Part shown: in pieces, positions 16,177 through 26,027 of the stretch | Numbering within the stretch: the stretch's first letter is position 1 | Layout: every line of letters begins with the position of its first letter | Source: Methanobacteriota archaeon | Lineage (GTDB): Archaea > JAADCQ01 > Methanopyri > Methanopyrales > Methanopyraceae | DNA: 41,653 nt | Assembly (NCBI GenBank): GCA_027064305.1 | Contig: JAMOPY010000009.1 | Coordinates: forward strand, 1-41,653 | Direction of reading: 5' to 3' | Position numbers and translations under genes: made by a program | The notes under the pieces: model-generated | The model's input: only the letters and a program-made list of their open reading frames with translations | Told to the model about the DNA's origin: nothing | The model's database searches: none

Positions 16177-17940
16177 CTACACCACCCGCACCGAGTCCAG
16201 CTTCCTCGCGTTCCTACGGACCGCCCGGCGAACCTCCCGGGCCACCTCCTCCATCCGCCTCCTCGCCTCCTCGGGGGGCAGCTCGGAGATCTCCTCCATC
16301 CTGCGCTCGATACGACGGGTGAGCTCCACGCTCACCAGCTCGGGGATCCGCTCCTCCAGCACCTCGATCAACCGCTCCCCGCGCCGGGTGGGCTTCATGC
16401 CGCGGCCCGCCCGCTTCACGTACCCGCGGTCGAAGAGCTTTTTCACGATCTCCGCCCGGGTGGACTCCGTCCCGAGCCCCAGCTTCTTCATCTTCGCCAC
16501 CAGCCTGGACTGCGAGTACCGGGGCGGCAGCGGCTCCTTCCTGCGCTCGACCCGCACCCGGGCCCGCACCGTCTGCCCCCGTCGGGCGTCCGGCATCCTC
16601 CGCTCCTCCGGCCGGTCCCACGGGTAGACCGCGTACCAGCCCTCGGACTTCACCTCCTTCCCCTCCGCCACGAACTCAACGCCCGTGCCCGGATCGCGGG
16701 CTAGGATCCTCCACTCCACCACCTCCGCGTCCCGGGCGAGCGTGGCCAGGTACCGCCGGGTGATCAGGTCGTAGAGCCTCCAGGCCAGGGTTCCGAGCCG
16801 ATCCTTGACGCGCTTCCGCTCCCCGGTCGGGGTGATGGGCGGGTGAGCGCCGTCGTACTCCCGCCCGGACACCGGTTCGTCGCGTCGCCCGGCCCGGCGG
16901 AAGTCCGACATCGCGCCCGGGTGGGCCCGCTCCAGCCGGCGCAGGAGGGAGTCGTGATCGAAGGTGGGCGGGTACCGGTTCGTGGCCGTTCGGGGGTACG
17001 TGATCAGCCCCTCCTCGTAGAGCCGCTGGGCCGTGTCGAGGGTCTTCTTCGGTGAGATCCGCAGGATCCTGCCCGCGGCCCGCTGCAGGTCGGTGAGGTT
17101 GAACGGGGCGGGCGGGGTCACGCGCTTCCGCCGGCGTTCCACCCGCTCGATCCTCAGCTCCCGGATTCGACGCGCCAGCCGTCGGGCCCGCTCGGGATCG
17201 CGGAGCTTCTCCCGGGACTTCAGCCGCCCGAGGGGCGTGTCCGCGACGAGCACCCAGTAGTGTCGGCGCTTCTTCTTGGCCTCCTCACGCTCCCGCTCCC
17301 TTTTGACCACCAGCTTGAGGGTCGGCGTCTGAACGCGGCCCACCGAGACGATCCCGTCGCTGCCCTGGGAGAGCTTCCGGGTCAGCGGGATGCCGTAGAG
17401 CCAGTCGGCGATGGTGCGGGCGAGGGCGGAGTAGGCCATGCTTGGGTCCACGCGCTCGCCCCGAAGGGCCTCCTCGAGCGCCCGGAGGATGTCCCGACGG
17501 GTGTAGGCGGAGAACCGCATCCTCCGGGCCCGCTCGGGGTCGTCCAGCCTCCCGCGCTTCCGGAGCCAGACGAGCACCTCCCAGCCGATCAGCTCCCCTT
17601 CGGGGTCGTTGTCGGTGGCCACGATCACCCGGTTCGCCCGACCGCCCGCGTACCGGTCGACGGCCCGCTCCACCGCCCGCAGGAACCGGCGCTTCTCCCG
17701 GATCGGCCGGACGTCGAACTCCCGGGGATCGGGGAAGTAGTCGGGATGGTTGAACCCTGGGTCGTTCCGGGGCCACCACTCCAGCACGTGGCCGGAGAGG
17801 CAGGTAACGGCGAACCGGCGGCCGCGGTGGCGGGCGAATCCCAGGAGCCGCCGTCCGACCCACCGACCGCCGAGGAATCGGGTGATGGTGGCGGCCAGGC
17901 TGGGCTTCTCGGCCACGATCACCATCGTCTCGCCCGACAT
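16177..17940 (-). CDS. Type IA DNA topoisomerase (topoisomerase III-like)
   Basis: 587 aa. Relaxes or decatenates DNA by passing strands through a single-strand break held on a tyrosine. Toprim domain: MVIVAEKPSLAATITRFL, SGHVLEWWP and VIVATDNDPEGELIGWEVL, where the common TDADREGE reads TDNDPEGE. Then SVGRVQTPTLKLVVKRE, the catalytic tyrosine in GLITYPRTATNRYPP, HPPITPTGE, and GLGTESTRAEIVKKLFDRGY. The C-terminus has no CxxC pairs, so the zinc fingers common in archaeal topo III are missing. ATG start, overlapping the upstream secreted-protein gene by 22 nt. Confidence 0.92.
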   Translation of the reverse strand: MSGETMVIVAEKPSLAATITRFLGGRWVGRRLLGFARHRGRRFAVTCLSGHVLEWWPRNDPGFNHPDYFPDPREFDVRPIREKRRFLRAVERAVDRYAGGRANRVIVATDNDPEGELIGWEVLVWLRKRGRLDDPERARRMRFSAYTRRDILRALEEALRGERVDPSMAYSALARTIADWLYGIPLTRKLSQGSDGIVSVGRVQTPTLKLVVKREREREEAKKKRRHYWVLVADTPLGRLKSREKLRDPERARRLARRIRELRIERVERRRKRVTPPAPFNLTDLQRAAGRILRISPKKTLDTAQRLYEEGLITYPRTATNRYPPTFDHDSLLRRLERAHPGAMSDFRRAGRRDEPVSGREYDGAHPPITPTGERKRVKDRLGTLAWRLYDLITRRYLATLARDAEVVEWRILARDPGTGVEFVAEGKEVKSEGWYAVYPWDRPEERRMPDARRGQTVRARVRVERRKEPLPPRYSQSRLVAKMKKLGLGTESTRAEIVKKLFDRGYVKRAGRGMKPTRRGERLIEVLEERIPELVSVELTRRIERRMEEISELPPEEARRRMEEVAREVRRAVRRNARKLDSVRVV

Positions 17941-18488
17941 GCCAGCAGGAGCCCCAGGACGATCGTCCCCGGGTGCGCGGGGGACGGGCTCCCTTCCCCG
18001 TCCTGGGCTCCGGCCGACGGCGCGCGCCGGACGAGCACCTGACAGTCGATCGAGTCGCTCCCGGCGGGCGATCTTAGGCTGATTCGGAGCCGGTGCGCGC
18101 CCGGGCGGACGTTCAGGGTGAGGGACTGCTGGAACAGCCCGTTGGCGTCCAGGCTTACGTCCCGCTGCAGCACCGTTCGGTCGTCGAGGGTCACGGAGAG
18201 GGTGCAGCGACTGGCGCGGTGGGGGGAGGCGACCGCCACGTTCAGGAGTGCGGGCCCCGAGAGCCGCACCTCCACGCGGTCGCGGACCCGGCGCCGGTGG
18301 GTGTCAGGGTCCACCCACGCGATCCTGGCGTAGTCCGACGGGGACTCCGCCTCCGGGGGCCCGAGGACGCAGTCCACGATCACGGGGTGGTCGTAGGGGA
18401 GCCTCTCGACGTCCTCCGGGGTCAGTACCTGGGCCGCGGTCGGGGTCAGGCAGAGGAGGAGCGCCGCGGTCGCCGCGAGGACTCTCAA
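17919..18488 (-). CDS. Secreted protein with signal peptide and hydrophobic C-tail
   Basis: 189 aa, TTG start. Residues 1-19 (RVLAATAALLLCLTPTAA) form a clear signal peptide. The mature part is beta-rich: VEVRLSGPALLNVAVASPH, CTLSVTLDDRTVLQRDVSL, SLTLNVRPGAHRLRISLRS, consistent with one immunoglobulin- or CARDB-like sandwich. Three Cys (DCVLG, RCTLS, DCQVL) could form disulfides. The end is a Ser/Pro-rich linker, a short hydrophobic run (TIVLGLLLAC) and RARRW. The function is unknown. The last 22 nt overlap the topoisomerase start. Confidence 0.7.
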   Translation of the reverse strand: MRVLAATAALLLCLTPTAAQVLTPEDVERLPYDHPVIVDCVLGPPEAESPSDYARIAWVDPDTHRRRVRDRVEVRLSGPALLNVAVASPHRASRCTLSVTLDDRTVLQRDVSLDANGLFQQSLTLNVRPGAHRLRISLRSPAGSDSIDCQVLVRRAPSAGAQDGEGSPSPAHPGTIVLGLLLACRARRW

Positions 18489-18528
18489 GGCGTCAACCCC
18501 TGGTCCGGGCTCGCCCGTCCCGGAGGAA

Positions 18529-18537
18529 CTATTTAGG
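18529..18537. promoter_or_regulatory. TATA-like CTATTTAGG between divergent genes
   Basis: CTATTTAGG is the only AT-rich patch in the 81 bp between the secreted-protein gene (-) and mfnB (+). It lies ~33-41 nt before both starts, so it may direct transcription in either direction. Confidence 0.5.
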
Positions 18538-18569
18538 GAGTTTCCGCAGACCGGGCTGGGGCCGGATCG

Positions 18570-19283
18570 ATGCGGCCCAGGCTATTGGTGAGCCCCGTCG
18601 ACCGGAACGAGGCGCTCGAGGCCGTGGAGGGCGGCGCTCACATCATCGACGTGAAGAACCCGAGGGAGGGCTCCCTCGGGGCCAACGTGCCCTGGGTGAT
18701 CCGCGAGATCATGGAGGTGGTGCCGGAGGATCGCGAGGTCAGCGCCACCGTGGGTGACGTGCCGTACAAGCCGGGCACGGTGTCGCAGGCCGTGCTCGGG
18801 GTCGCCTCCATCGGGGTGGATTACGCGAAGGTGGGGCTCTACGGGGTGAAGACGTCGGAGGAGGCCGTGGAGGTCATGCGGGCCTGCTCCCGCGCGGTGC
18901 GGGAGTTCGGGTACTCGACCCGGGTCGTGGCGGCCGGGTACGCGGACGCGCACCGGGTGGGCAGCCTGGACCCGATGAAGGTGCCGGAGGTGGCGGCGGA
19001 GGCGGAGTGCGACGTGGCGATGGTGGACACGGCGGTGAAGGACGGGAAGCGGCTGTTCGACTTCCTGAGCGAGGAGGAGGTGGGCGAGTTCGTGGATCTG
19101 GCCCACGAGCACGGGCTGGAGGTCGCGCTGGCGGGCTCCCTGCGCCGGGAGGACATGCCGGTCGTGAAGGAGCTCGGGGCGGACATCGTGGGCGTCCGCG
19201 GGGCCGCCTGCGAGGGTAACGACCGGGACCGCGGGTCCGTCCGCAGCCACCTGGTCCGGGAGCTGGTCGAGGCGCTGGCCTGA
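18570..19283 (+). CDS. mfnB: (5-formylfuran-3-yl)methyl phosphate synthase (methanofuran synthesis)
   Basis: 237 aa, ATG start. MfnB (formerly DUF556) condenses two glyceraldehyde-3-phosphate molecules into the furan ring precursor of methanofuran, the C1 carrier for the first step of CO2 reduction to methane. Conserved pieces: LLVSPVDRNEALEAVEGGAH, IIDVKNPREGSLGANVPWVI with the Schiff-base lysine K29, SATVGDVPYKPGTVSQA, DYAKVGLYGVKT, MVDTAVKDGKRLFDFL and GVRGAACEGNDRDRGSV. It supports assignment of the window to a methanogen. No other methanofuran gene is certain here. Confidence 0.93.
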   Translation: MRPRLLVSPVDRNEALEAVEGGAHIIDVKNPREGSLGANVPWVIREIMEVVPEDREVSATVGDVPYKPGTVSQAVLGVASIGVDYAKVGLYGVKTSEEAVEVMRACSRAVREFGYSTRVVAAGYADAHRVGSLDPMKVPEVAAEAECDVAMVDTAVKDGKRLFDFLSEEEVGEFVDLAHEHGLEVALAGSLRREDMPVVKELGADIVGVRGAACEGNDRDRGSVRSHLVRELVEALA

Positions 19284-19293
19284 ACCCGATCGA

Positions 19294-19304
19294 TTACCTT
19301 TTTA
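19294..19304 (+). promoter_or_regulatory. AT-rich promoter patch before the 4-TM gene
   Basis: TTACCTTTTTA, just after mfnB, lies ~37-47 nt before the ATG of the next gene. The T-run could also help end the mfnB transcript. Confidence 0.4.
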
Positions 19305-19340
19305 CCGTGGCGCGCCGCCGGGCCGCGGGGGAGCCTCACC

Positions 19341-19922
19341 ATGGGTGAGCTGGCGGATCAGATCCGGAAGCACGCGGTGCCGACGCTGGTGAACGGGCTG
19401 GGAGCGGTGCTGACGGTGGCGCTCGCGCAGCTGCTGGTGCCGATGCTCTCCTCGCTGGGCTCGGCGATCCCTGGGATCGGCGTCCCGGTGAACACGATGG
19501 TGACGGTCGGCGTGATCCTGCTGTTCTTCTACTTCCTCTACCAGACGATCCGGCACCTGGCTCCCATCGTGAACGCGGCGTCCGACCTGCTCTCTGAGCT
19601 GGTGCTGGGCGAGCGGGACGAGAACGTCCGGACCGCGACGTACAACCTGGTGCTGGCCATCGTCGCCATCCTGGCGGCGGTGCTGCTCTCCCCGCTGGTC
19701 GTCCCGCTACCGGGCCTGGGCGCCGTGCTGAGCGTCATCGTGCTGGTCGCGGGGCTCGGCGTGGGCGCGCTGTTCCTGGTGAAGGCGGCGAAGGGTTACT
19801 ACAGCGCTTTCAAGGAGAAGATGGAGGAGCTCTCGGAGCGACTTGCGGAGTGGGCGGAGGAGCTGGAAGAGCGGGCGAAGCGGGCGAAGGAGGAGAAGGA
19901 GGAGAAGGAGGCCGAGGAGTAG
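19341..19922 (+). CDS. Small multi-pass membrane protein with charged coiled-coil tail
   Basis: 193 aa. About four hydrophobic segments: ~12-40, ~50-70 (VTVGVILLFFYFLYQTI), ~98-122 (YNLVLAIVAILAAVLLSPLV) and ~125-150 (GAVLSVIVLVAGLGVGALFL). The last ~45 residues are a Lys/Glu coiled coil, EKMEELSERLAEWAEELEER then a run of EEK repeats, in the cytoplasm if the inside-positive rule holds. I do not recognise a family. It stands alone between mfnB and guaB, with its own promoter-like patch and a T-rich stretch (19932-19940) just after the stop. Confidence 0.75.
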   Translation: MGELADQIRKHAVPTLVNGLGAVLTVALAQLLVPMLSSLGSAIPGIGVPVNTMVTVGVILLFFYFLYQTIRHLAPIVNAASDLLSELVLGERDENVRTATYNLVLAIVAILAAVLLSPLVVPLPGLGAVLSVIVLVAGLGVGALFLVKAAKGYYSAFKEKMEELSERLAEWAEELEERAKRAKEEKEEKEAEE

Positions 19923-19931
19923 GCGCCCCGG

Positions 19932-19940
19932 CTTTTTCTT
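19932..19940 (+). terminator. T-rich stretch after the 4-TM gene
   Basis: CTTTTTCTT, 10 nt past the stop, in otherwise GC-rich sequence. Oligo-T runs act as intrinsic terminators in archaea, so this is a plausible end of the upstream transcript. Confidence 0.45.
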
Positions 19941-19954
19941 CCCCTCCCGGCAAA

Positions 19955-22239
<2,285 letters not shown>

Positions 22240-22309
22240 CCGGCATCCCCGACCGCGTCCCGAGCGACGCTTGAATAACCTCGCCCCGGCCCGTCGCGGG
22301 GCCCCTCGC

Positions 22310-23047
22310 TTGCCCACGGTGCGGGAGATCATAGAGTTCCTCGAGGAGCTCGCCCCCCTGGACCTCGCGGAGGACTGGGACAACCCGGGACTCCAGGTGG
22401 CGCCCCCCGACGGACTCTCCCGCCGGGTGAGTCGGGTCGTGGTGGGCCTCGACGTGGCGCACGTCGTGGACGCGGCCCGTAGCGCGGAGCTCGCGGTCAC
22501 TCACCATCCGCTGCACCTGAGACCGCCCAGGAGGATCACGGGTCACACCTTCTCCCTGCTGCGCCGGGTGCTGGAGGCGGACGCCACCTTCTACGCCGCC
22601 CACACGAACTGGGACCGGGCCGATGGCGGCGTCGCGGACTGTCTGGCCCGCCGGCTGAACCTGCGCGTCGTGGACACCGCCTGCGACGGGTTCGGTCGGG
22701 TCTGCGAGGTGAGGGGCTCGGAGGACGAGCTGCTCAACGCGCTCCGGAACCTCTCCCCGCTGACCACGGTCTACGGGGATTGGGAGGGCGTTCGGACGGT
22801 ACTGGTGGTCCCGGGGGCCGCCCCGGGCGAGGTGACGCGGGAGGCGGACGGGGTGGACGTCGTCGTCTCCGGGGAGGTGAAGTACCACACCAGGGCGGAG
22901 CTGCTGGATCTGGGCGTGACCGTGGTGGAGCTGGGTCACGAGTACAGCGAGCTCCCGGGCGTGCAGGAGCTGGCCCGGCGCGTCCGGGAGGAGTTCGAGG
23001 TGGAGGTGGAGGTCGTCCCGCCCCCGGACCTGACGGTTATCCGTTAA
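22310..23047 (+). CDS. NIF3 family dinuclear metal-binding protein
   Basis: 245 aa from the TTG at 22310. Conserved NIF3 (YbgI/DUF34) features: VREIIEFLEELAPLDLAEDW then DNPGLQVAPPD, the metal ligands in AVTHHPLHLRPP, AAHTNWDRADGGV, VVSGEVKYHTRAELLDLGVT and ELGHEYSELPGVQ. The family binds two metal ions; its biochemical role is unsettled, with GTP cyclohydrolase-like or metal-insertion roles proposed. A TATA-like TTGAATAAC (22270-22278) lies 32-40 nt upstream. Starts further 5' would place that box inside the gene. Confidence 0.88.
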   Translation: MPTVREIIEFLEELAPLDLAEDWDNPGLQVAPPDGLSRRVSRVVVGLDVAHVVDAARSAELAVTHHPLHLRPPRRITGHTFSLLRRVLEADATFYAAHTNWDRADGGVADCLARRLNLRVVDTACDGFGRVCEVRGSEDELLNALRNLSPLTTVYGDWEGVRTVLVVPGAAPGEVTREADGVDVVVSGEVKYHTRAELLDLGVTVVELGHEYSELPGVQELARRVREEFEVEVEVVPPPDLTVIR

Positions 23048-23049
23048 AG
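23043..23049 (+). promoter_or_regulatory. TATA-like GTTAAAG overlapping the nif3 stop
   Basis: GTTAAAG includes the nif3 TAA. It predicts a transcript start near 23070-23076, just before the box C-like element of the candidate sRNA and ~70 nt before the apgM start. Confidence 0.4.
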
Positions 23050-23078
23050 TCTAGTAACCCGGTTGCCGGGCCGGGCCC

Positions 23079-23134
23079 GATGATGTGAGTACAGCACGCC
23101 GAGCGCGGCCCGTGACGACCACGGGAGCGGCTGA
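23079..23134 (+). ncRNA. Candidate box C/D guide sRNA in the apgM leader
   Basis: Elements occur in the right order and spacing: C-like ATGATGT (23080-23086; consensus RTGATGA, last base differs), a 12-nt spacer (23087-23098), D'-like CCGA (23099-23102; consensus CTGA), a 9-nt gap, C'-like GTGACGA (23112-23118), a second 12-nt spacer (23119-23130), and a perfect D box CTGA (23131-23134). Twelve-nt spacers on both sides are the known rule for archaeal 2'-O-methylation guides. Two of four boxes are imperfect and no target is identified, so it remains a candidate. Confidence 0.35.
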
Positions 23135-23144
23135 GGGTGATCGC

Positions 23145-24395
23145 TTGGGTAAGAGGATCCTGGTGCTCGTGGGGGACGGGATGGCCGATCGGTTCGAGCC
23201 GGACCGAGGAGAGACGCCGCTGCAGGCGGCGGACGTGCCGAACATGGACGAGCTGGCCCGGCGCGGGTCGACGGGTCTAATGGATCCGATCCGACCCGGG
23301 GTCCGACCCGGCAGCGACACGGCCCACCTGGCGCTGCTGGGCTACGATCCGTTCAAGGTGTACCCGGGTCGGGGACCGCTCGAGGCGCTGGGCGCCGGGG
23401 TGGAGGTGAGGCCCGGGGACGTGGCGTTCCGGTGCAACTTCGCGACGGTGCGGAGGGAGGACGGTGACCTGATCGTCGAGGACCGGAGGGCGGGTAGGAT
23501 CAGCGAGAAGGAGGGGACGCCGGAACTGGCCAGGGCGGTCAACGAGGAGGTCGATCTGCCGGTGGAGTTCGAGTTCCGGGAGGCGGTGGGCCACCGGGCC
23601 GTGCTGGTGCTGCGCGGTGACGGGCTCTCGGCGGACGTGACCGACGCGGACCCCAAGCGGCCGGGTCGGCCGGTGAAGGAGGTGAAGCCCACCTCGGACG
23701 ACCCCGCGGCCGAGCGGACGGCGGAGATCGTGAACGAGTTCATCCGACGGGCGCACGAGGTGCTGGAGAACCATCCCATCAACGAGGAGCGCCGGAAGCG
23801 GGGGCTGCCCCCGGCGAACGCGATCCTGCCGCGCGGGGCGGGCCGGCTGAGGAGGGTGGAGGGGTTCGAGGAGCGGCACGGGATGTCGGGCGCCGTGGTG
23901 GCGGGCGCCTCGCTGATTAAGGGGATCGGTCGGATGCTGGACATGACGGTGCCGGAGGACGAGGGGATCACGGGGCGGAAGGACACGGACCTGCGTCGGA
24001 AGGCGGAGCTGGCCCTGAGGTGCCTGGAGGAGCACGAGTTCGTGCTGGTGAACTTCAACGCGGTGGACGAGATGGGTCACGACGGGGATTTCCGCGGGAA
24101 GGTGGAGATGCTGGAGCGGATGGACCGGGAGCTGGTGGGGAGGATCCTGGACGAGGTGGACCCGAGCGAGGTCGTCGTGTGCTTGACCGCGGACCACTCG
24201 ACTCCGGTGACCGTGGGGGATCACACGGCCGACCCGGTGCCGGTGGCGATCTGGACGGACGACGCCCGCCGCGATGACGTGGAGAGGTTCGACGAGGTTT
24301 CCGTGGCCCGCGGGTGCCTGGGCCGGTTCCCCGGGCTCCGGCTGATGGACGTGCTAAAGGACCTGGCCGACCGGTTGGAGAAGTTCGGGGCGTGA
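23145..24395 (+). CDS. apgM: 2,3-bisphosphoglycerate-independent phosphoglycerate mutase, archaeal type
   Basis: 416 aa from the TTG at 23145, which has GGTGA five bases upstream and matches the family N-terminus (GKRILVLVGDGMADRF). A GTG at 23085 would add 20 residues without family likeness. It interconverts 3- and 2-phosphoglycerate in glycolysis and gluconeogenesis. Alkaline phosphatase superfamily signs: VGDGMADRF, the phospho-Ser motif PGSDTAHLALLGYDP, GRGPLEALGAG, NFNAVDEMGHDGDF and TADHSTPVTVGDHTADPVPV, which together supply the two-metal site. Complete. Confidence 0.93.
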   Translation: MGKRILVLVGDGMADRFEPDRGETPLQAADVPNMDELARRGSTGLMDPIRPGVRPGSDTAHLALLGYDPFKVYPGRGPLEALGAGVEVRPGDVAFRCNFATVRREDGDLIVEDRRAGRISEKEGTPELARAVNEEVDLPVEFEFREAVGHRAVLVLRGDGLSADVTDADPKRPGRPVKEVKPTSDDPAAERTAEIVNEFIRRAHEVLENHPINEERRKRGLPPANAILPRGAGRLRRVEGFEERHGMSGAVVAGASLIKGIGRMLDMTVPEDEGITGRKDTDLRRKAELALRCLEEHEFVLVNFNAVDEMGHDGDFRGKVEMLERMDRELVGRILDEVDPSEVVVCLTADHSTPVTVGDHTADPVPVAIWTDDARRDDVERFDEVSVARGCLGRFPGLRLMDVLKDLADRLEKFGA

Positions 24396-24399
24396 TTCG

Positions 24400-24948
24400 G
24401 TGGGGCTGCTGGGCCTCTCCGAGCACCTCGTCCTTTATTTCATGGAGTTCGAGCGGGCGATCGGGCTCCCGGGGATGCTCCTGATCACGGCGCTGGAGTG
24501 CAGCGTGCTCCCGGTCCCCCCGGAGCCGTTCGTGTTCCCGTACGCGCTGAAGATGAACCCCTGGGCGCTCGCGGGCCTAACCGCCCTCGCGTCCATCGCC
24601 GGGAGCCTGCTCGGCTACGCCATCGGGTACTACGGGGGTCGTCCCCTCGCCGTCAAGCTCGTCGGGGAGGCGAACCTGATCCGGGTGGAGGAGCGGCTCA
24701 CCCGGCACCGGCTCGCCGCCTGGGCGTCCGTGTTCCTCGCCGGGCTTATTCAGTTCATACCGTTCAAGCCCTTCACCATCGGGGCCGGCCTCGTCGAGAT
24801 GGACCTGCGCCTGTTCCTCACCGCCGTCGTCTCCGGCCGGTTCCTCCGGTTCCTGCTGTTGGGGTACGTGTCCCAGTCCGAGGCGGTCCGGTCCGCGATC
24901 TCCCACTACCTGGGGCCGAAGGTGCTGAAGATGCTCATGAGCGTGTAG
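24400..24948 (+). CDS. DedA/VTT-domain-like membrane protein
   Basis: 182 aa, GTG start 4 nt after apgM. The sequence has LLITALECSVLPVPPEPFVF, then GYAIGYYGGRPLAVKLVGEA and FLAGLIQFIPFKPFTIGAGL, the pattern of the YqaA branch of the DedA (SNARE-associated, VTT) family, with two re-entrant loops and three or four membrane helices. Bacterial and eukaryotic relatives act as lipid scramblases or undecaprenyl-phosphate flippases. An archaeal polyprenyl-phosphate role is possible but unproven. Confidence 0.8.
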   Translation: MGLLGLSEHLVLYFMEFERAIGLPGMLLITALECSVLPVPPEPFVFPYALKMNPWALAGLTALASIAGSLLGYAIGYYGGRPLAVKLVGEANLIRVEERLTRHRLAAWASVFLAGLIQFIPFKPFTIGAGLVEMDLRLFLTAVVSGRFLRFLLLGYVSQSEAVRSAISHYLGPKVLKMLMSV

Positions 24949-24960
24949 GGGGATCGGTGG

Positions 24961-25452
24961 GTGCCGGACGTGCTCGTGGTGCTGGGAAGCTCCAGCGATC
25001 GAGACGTGGCGGAGAAGGCGGTGAAGGTGCTGGAGGAGGCCGGCGTCGACTACGAGGTGCGGGTGGCGTCGGCGCACCGCTCGCCCGAGCTGCTGGAGCG
25101 GATCGTGGAGGAATACGATGAGGAGGTGAAGGTGTACATCGCGATCGCCGGGCTGGCGGCGCACCTGCCGGGCGTGCTCGCGGCCCGGACGAGCAAGCCC
25201 GTGATCGCGGTGCCCGTGGACGCGAAGCTCTCGGGCCTGGATGCGCTCCTGTCCTCCGTGCAGATGCCGCCCGGGGTGCCGGTGGCCACCGTGGGGGTGG
25301 ATCGCGGCGAGAACGCCGCCCTGCTGGCCCTCAGGATCCTCGCGCTGGAGGACGAGAGGGTGCGGGAGTTCCTGGAGGAGCACGCCGAGCGCATGCGGGA
25401 GGAGGTAAGGGAGGCCGACCGGCGGCTCCGGACTCAGCTCTCCAGCGCGTAA
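24961..25452 (+). CDS. purE: N5-carboxyaminoimidazole ribonucleotide mutase
   Basis: 163 aa, GTG start. PurE moves the carboxyl group in AIR carboxylation during purine synthesis. [39 protein letters not shown] with the catalytic His, [40 protein letters not shown] and [20 protein letters not shown] are all in place. The length suits the single-domain enzyme. guaB, a later purine gene, is 4 kb away on the same strand. Its 3' end overlaps cbiC (convergent) by 19 bp. Confidence 0.94.
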   Translation: MPDVLVVLGSSSDRDVAEKAVKVLEEAGVDYEVRVASAHRSPELLERIVEEYDEEVKVYIAIAGLAAHLPGVLAARTSKPVIAVPVDAKLSGLDALLSSVQMPPGVPVATVGVDRGENAALLALRILALEDERVREFLEEHAERMREEVREADRRLRTQLSSA

Positions 25453-26027
25453 TCAACCAGGGCGTTGAAGGCGGCGACGGCCATCGGGGTCCCGCCCCGC
25501 ATCGAGAGGTTCGTGATCAGCGGGACCCCCCAGTCCAGCGCCGCGAACTTCACCTCCAGGGAGCCCAGGCCCACGGGCATCAGCAGCGCCACGCTGACGG
25601 ACTCCCGGTACTCTCCCACCTTCTCGGCGGCCGTCGGCGCGTTGCCCACGACCACGGCCACGCGCTCGTGCTCGCTCAGGATCCTGCGCATGCCGTCCCC
25701 CGTGACCGTGTCCCGGGCGCTGCTTCTCCCCTCCCGAGAGGCCACCAGGGCGTCCAGACCCAGCCTTTTCAGGGAGCGGCGGATCCCGGCCCTCACCATC
25801 TCCACGTCGACCGCCACCAGTTCCGCCCGCTTTAGCCCGCGCACGACCTCCCCCTCGGAGGGCACCACCCGGAGCGTCTCGGTGATGAACGGGTCCCAGG
25901 TCGCGTGGGCGAGGCGCAGGGCGAGGTGATCCTCCAGCCCTTCCGGCTCGCCCAGTCGCTCGATCCACCGGTCCAGGCTCCGCTCGGCGATCCGACGCCC
26001 CCGCTCGGTCCGCTCGCCCAGCGTCAC
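25434..26027 (-). CDS. cbiC: Cobalt-precorrin-8 methylmutase
   Basis: 197 aa. CbiC/CobH shifts a methyl group from C11 to C12 of the corrin ring in cobamide synthesis. Methanogens need cobamides for methyl transfer. Family pieces: [100 protein letters not shown] and the C-terminal [20 protein letters not shown]. The active-site His usual in this family is not obvious apart from HATW. Its GTG overlaps the ilvD stop by four bases. Confidence 0.9.
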   Translation of the reverse strand: MTLGERTERGRRIAERSLDRWIERLGEPEGLEDHLALRLAHATWDPFITETLRVVPSEGEVVRGLKRAELVAVDVEMVRAGIRRSLKRLGLDALVASREGRSSARDTVTGDGMRRILSEHERVAVVVGNAPTAAEKVGEYRESVSVALLMPVGLGSLEVKFAALDWGVPLITNLSMRGGTPMAVAAFNALVDYALES

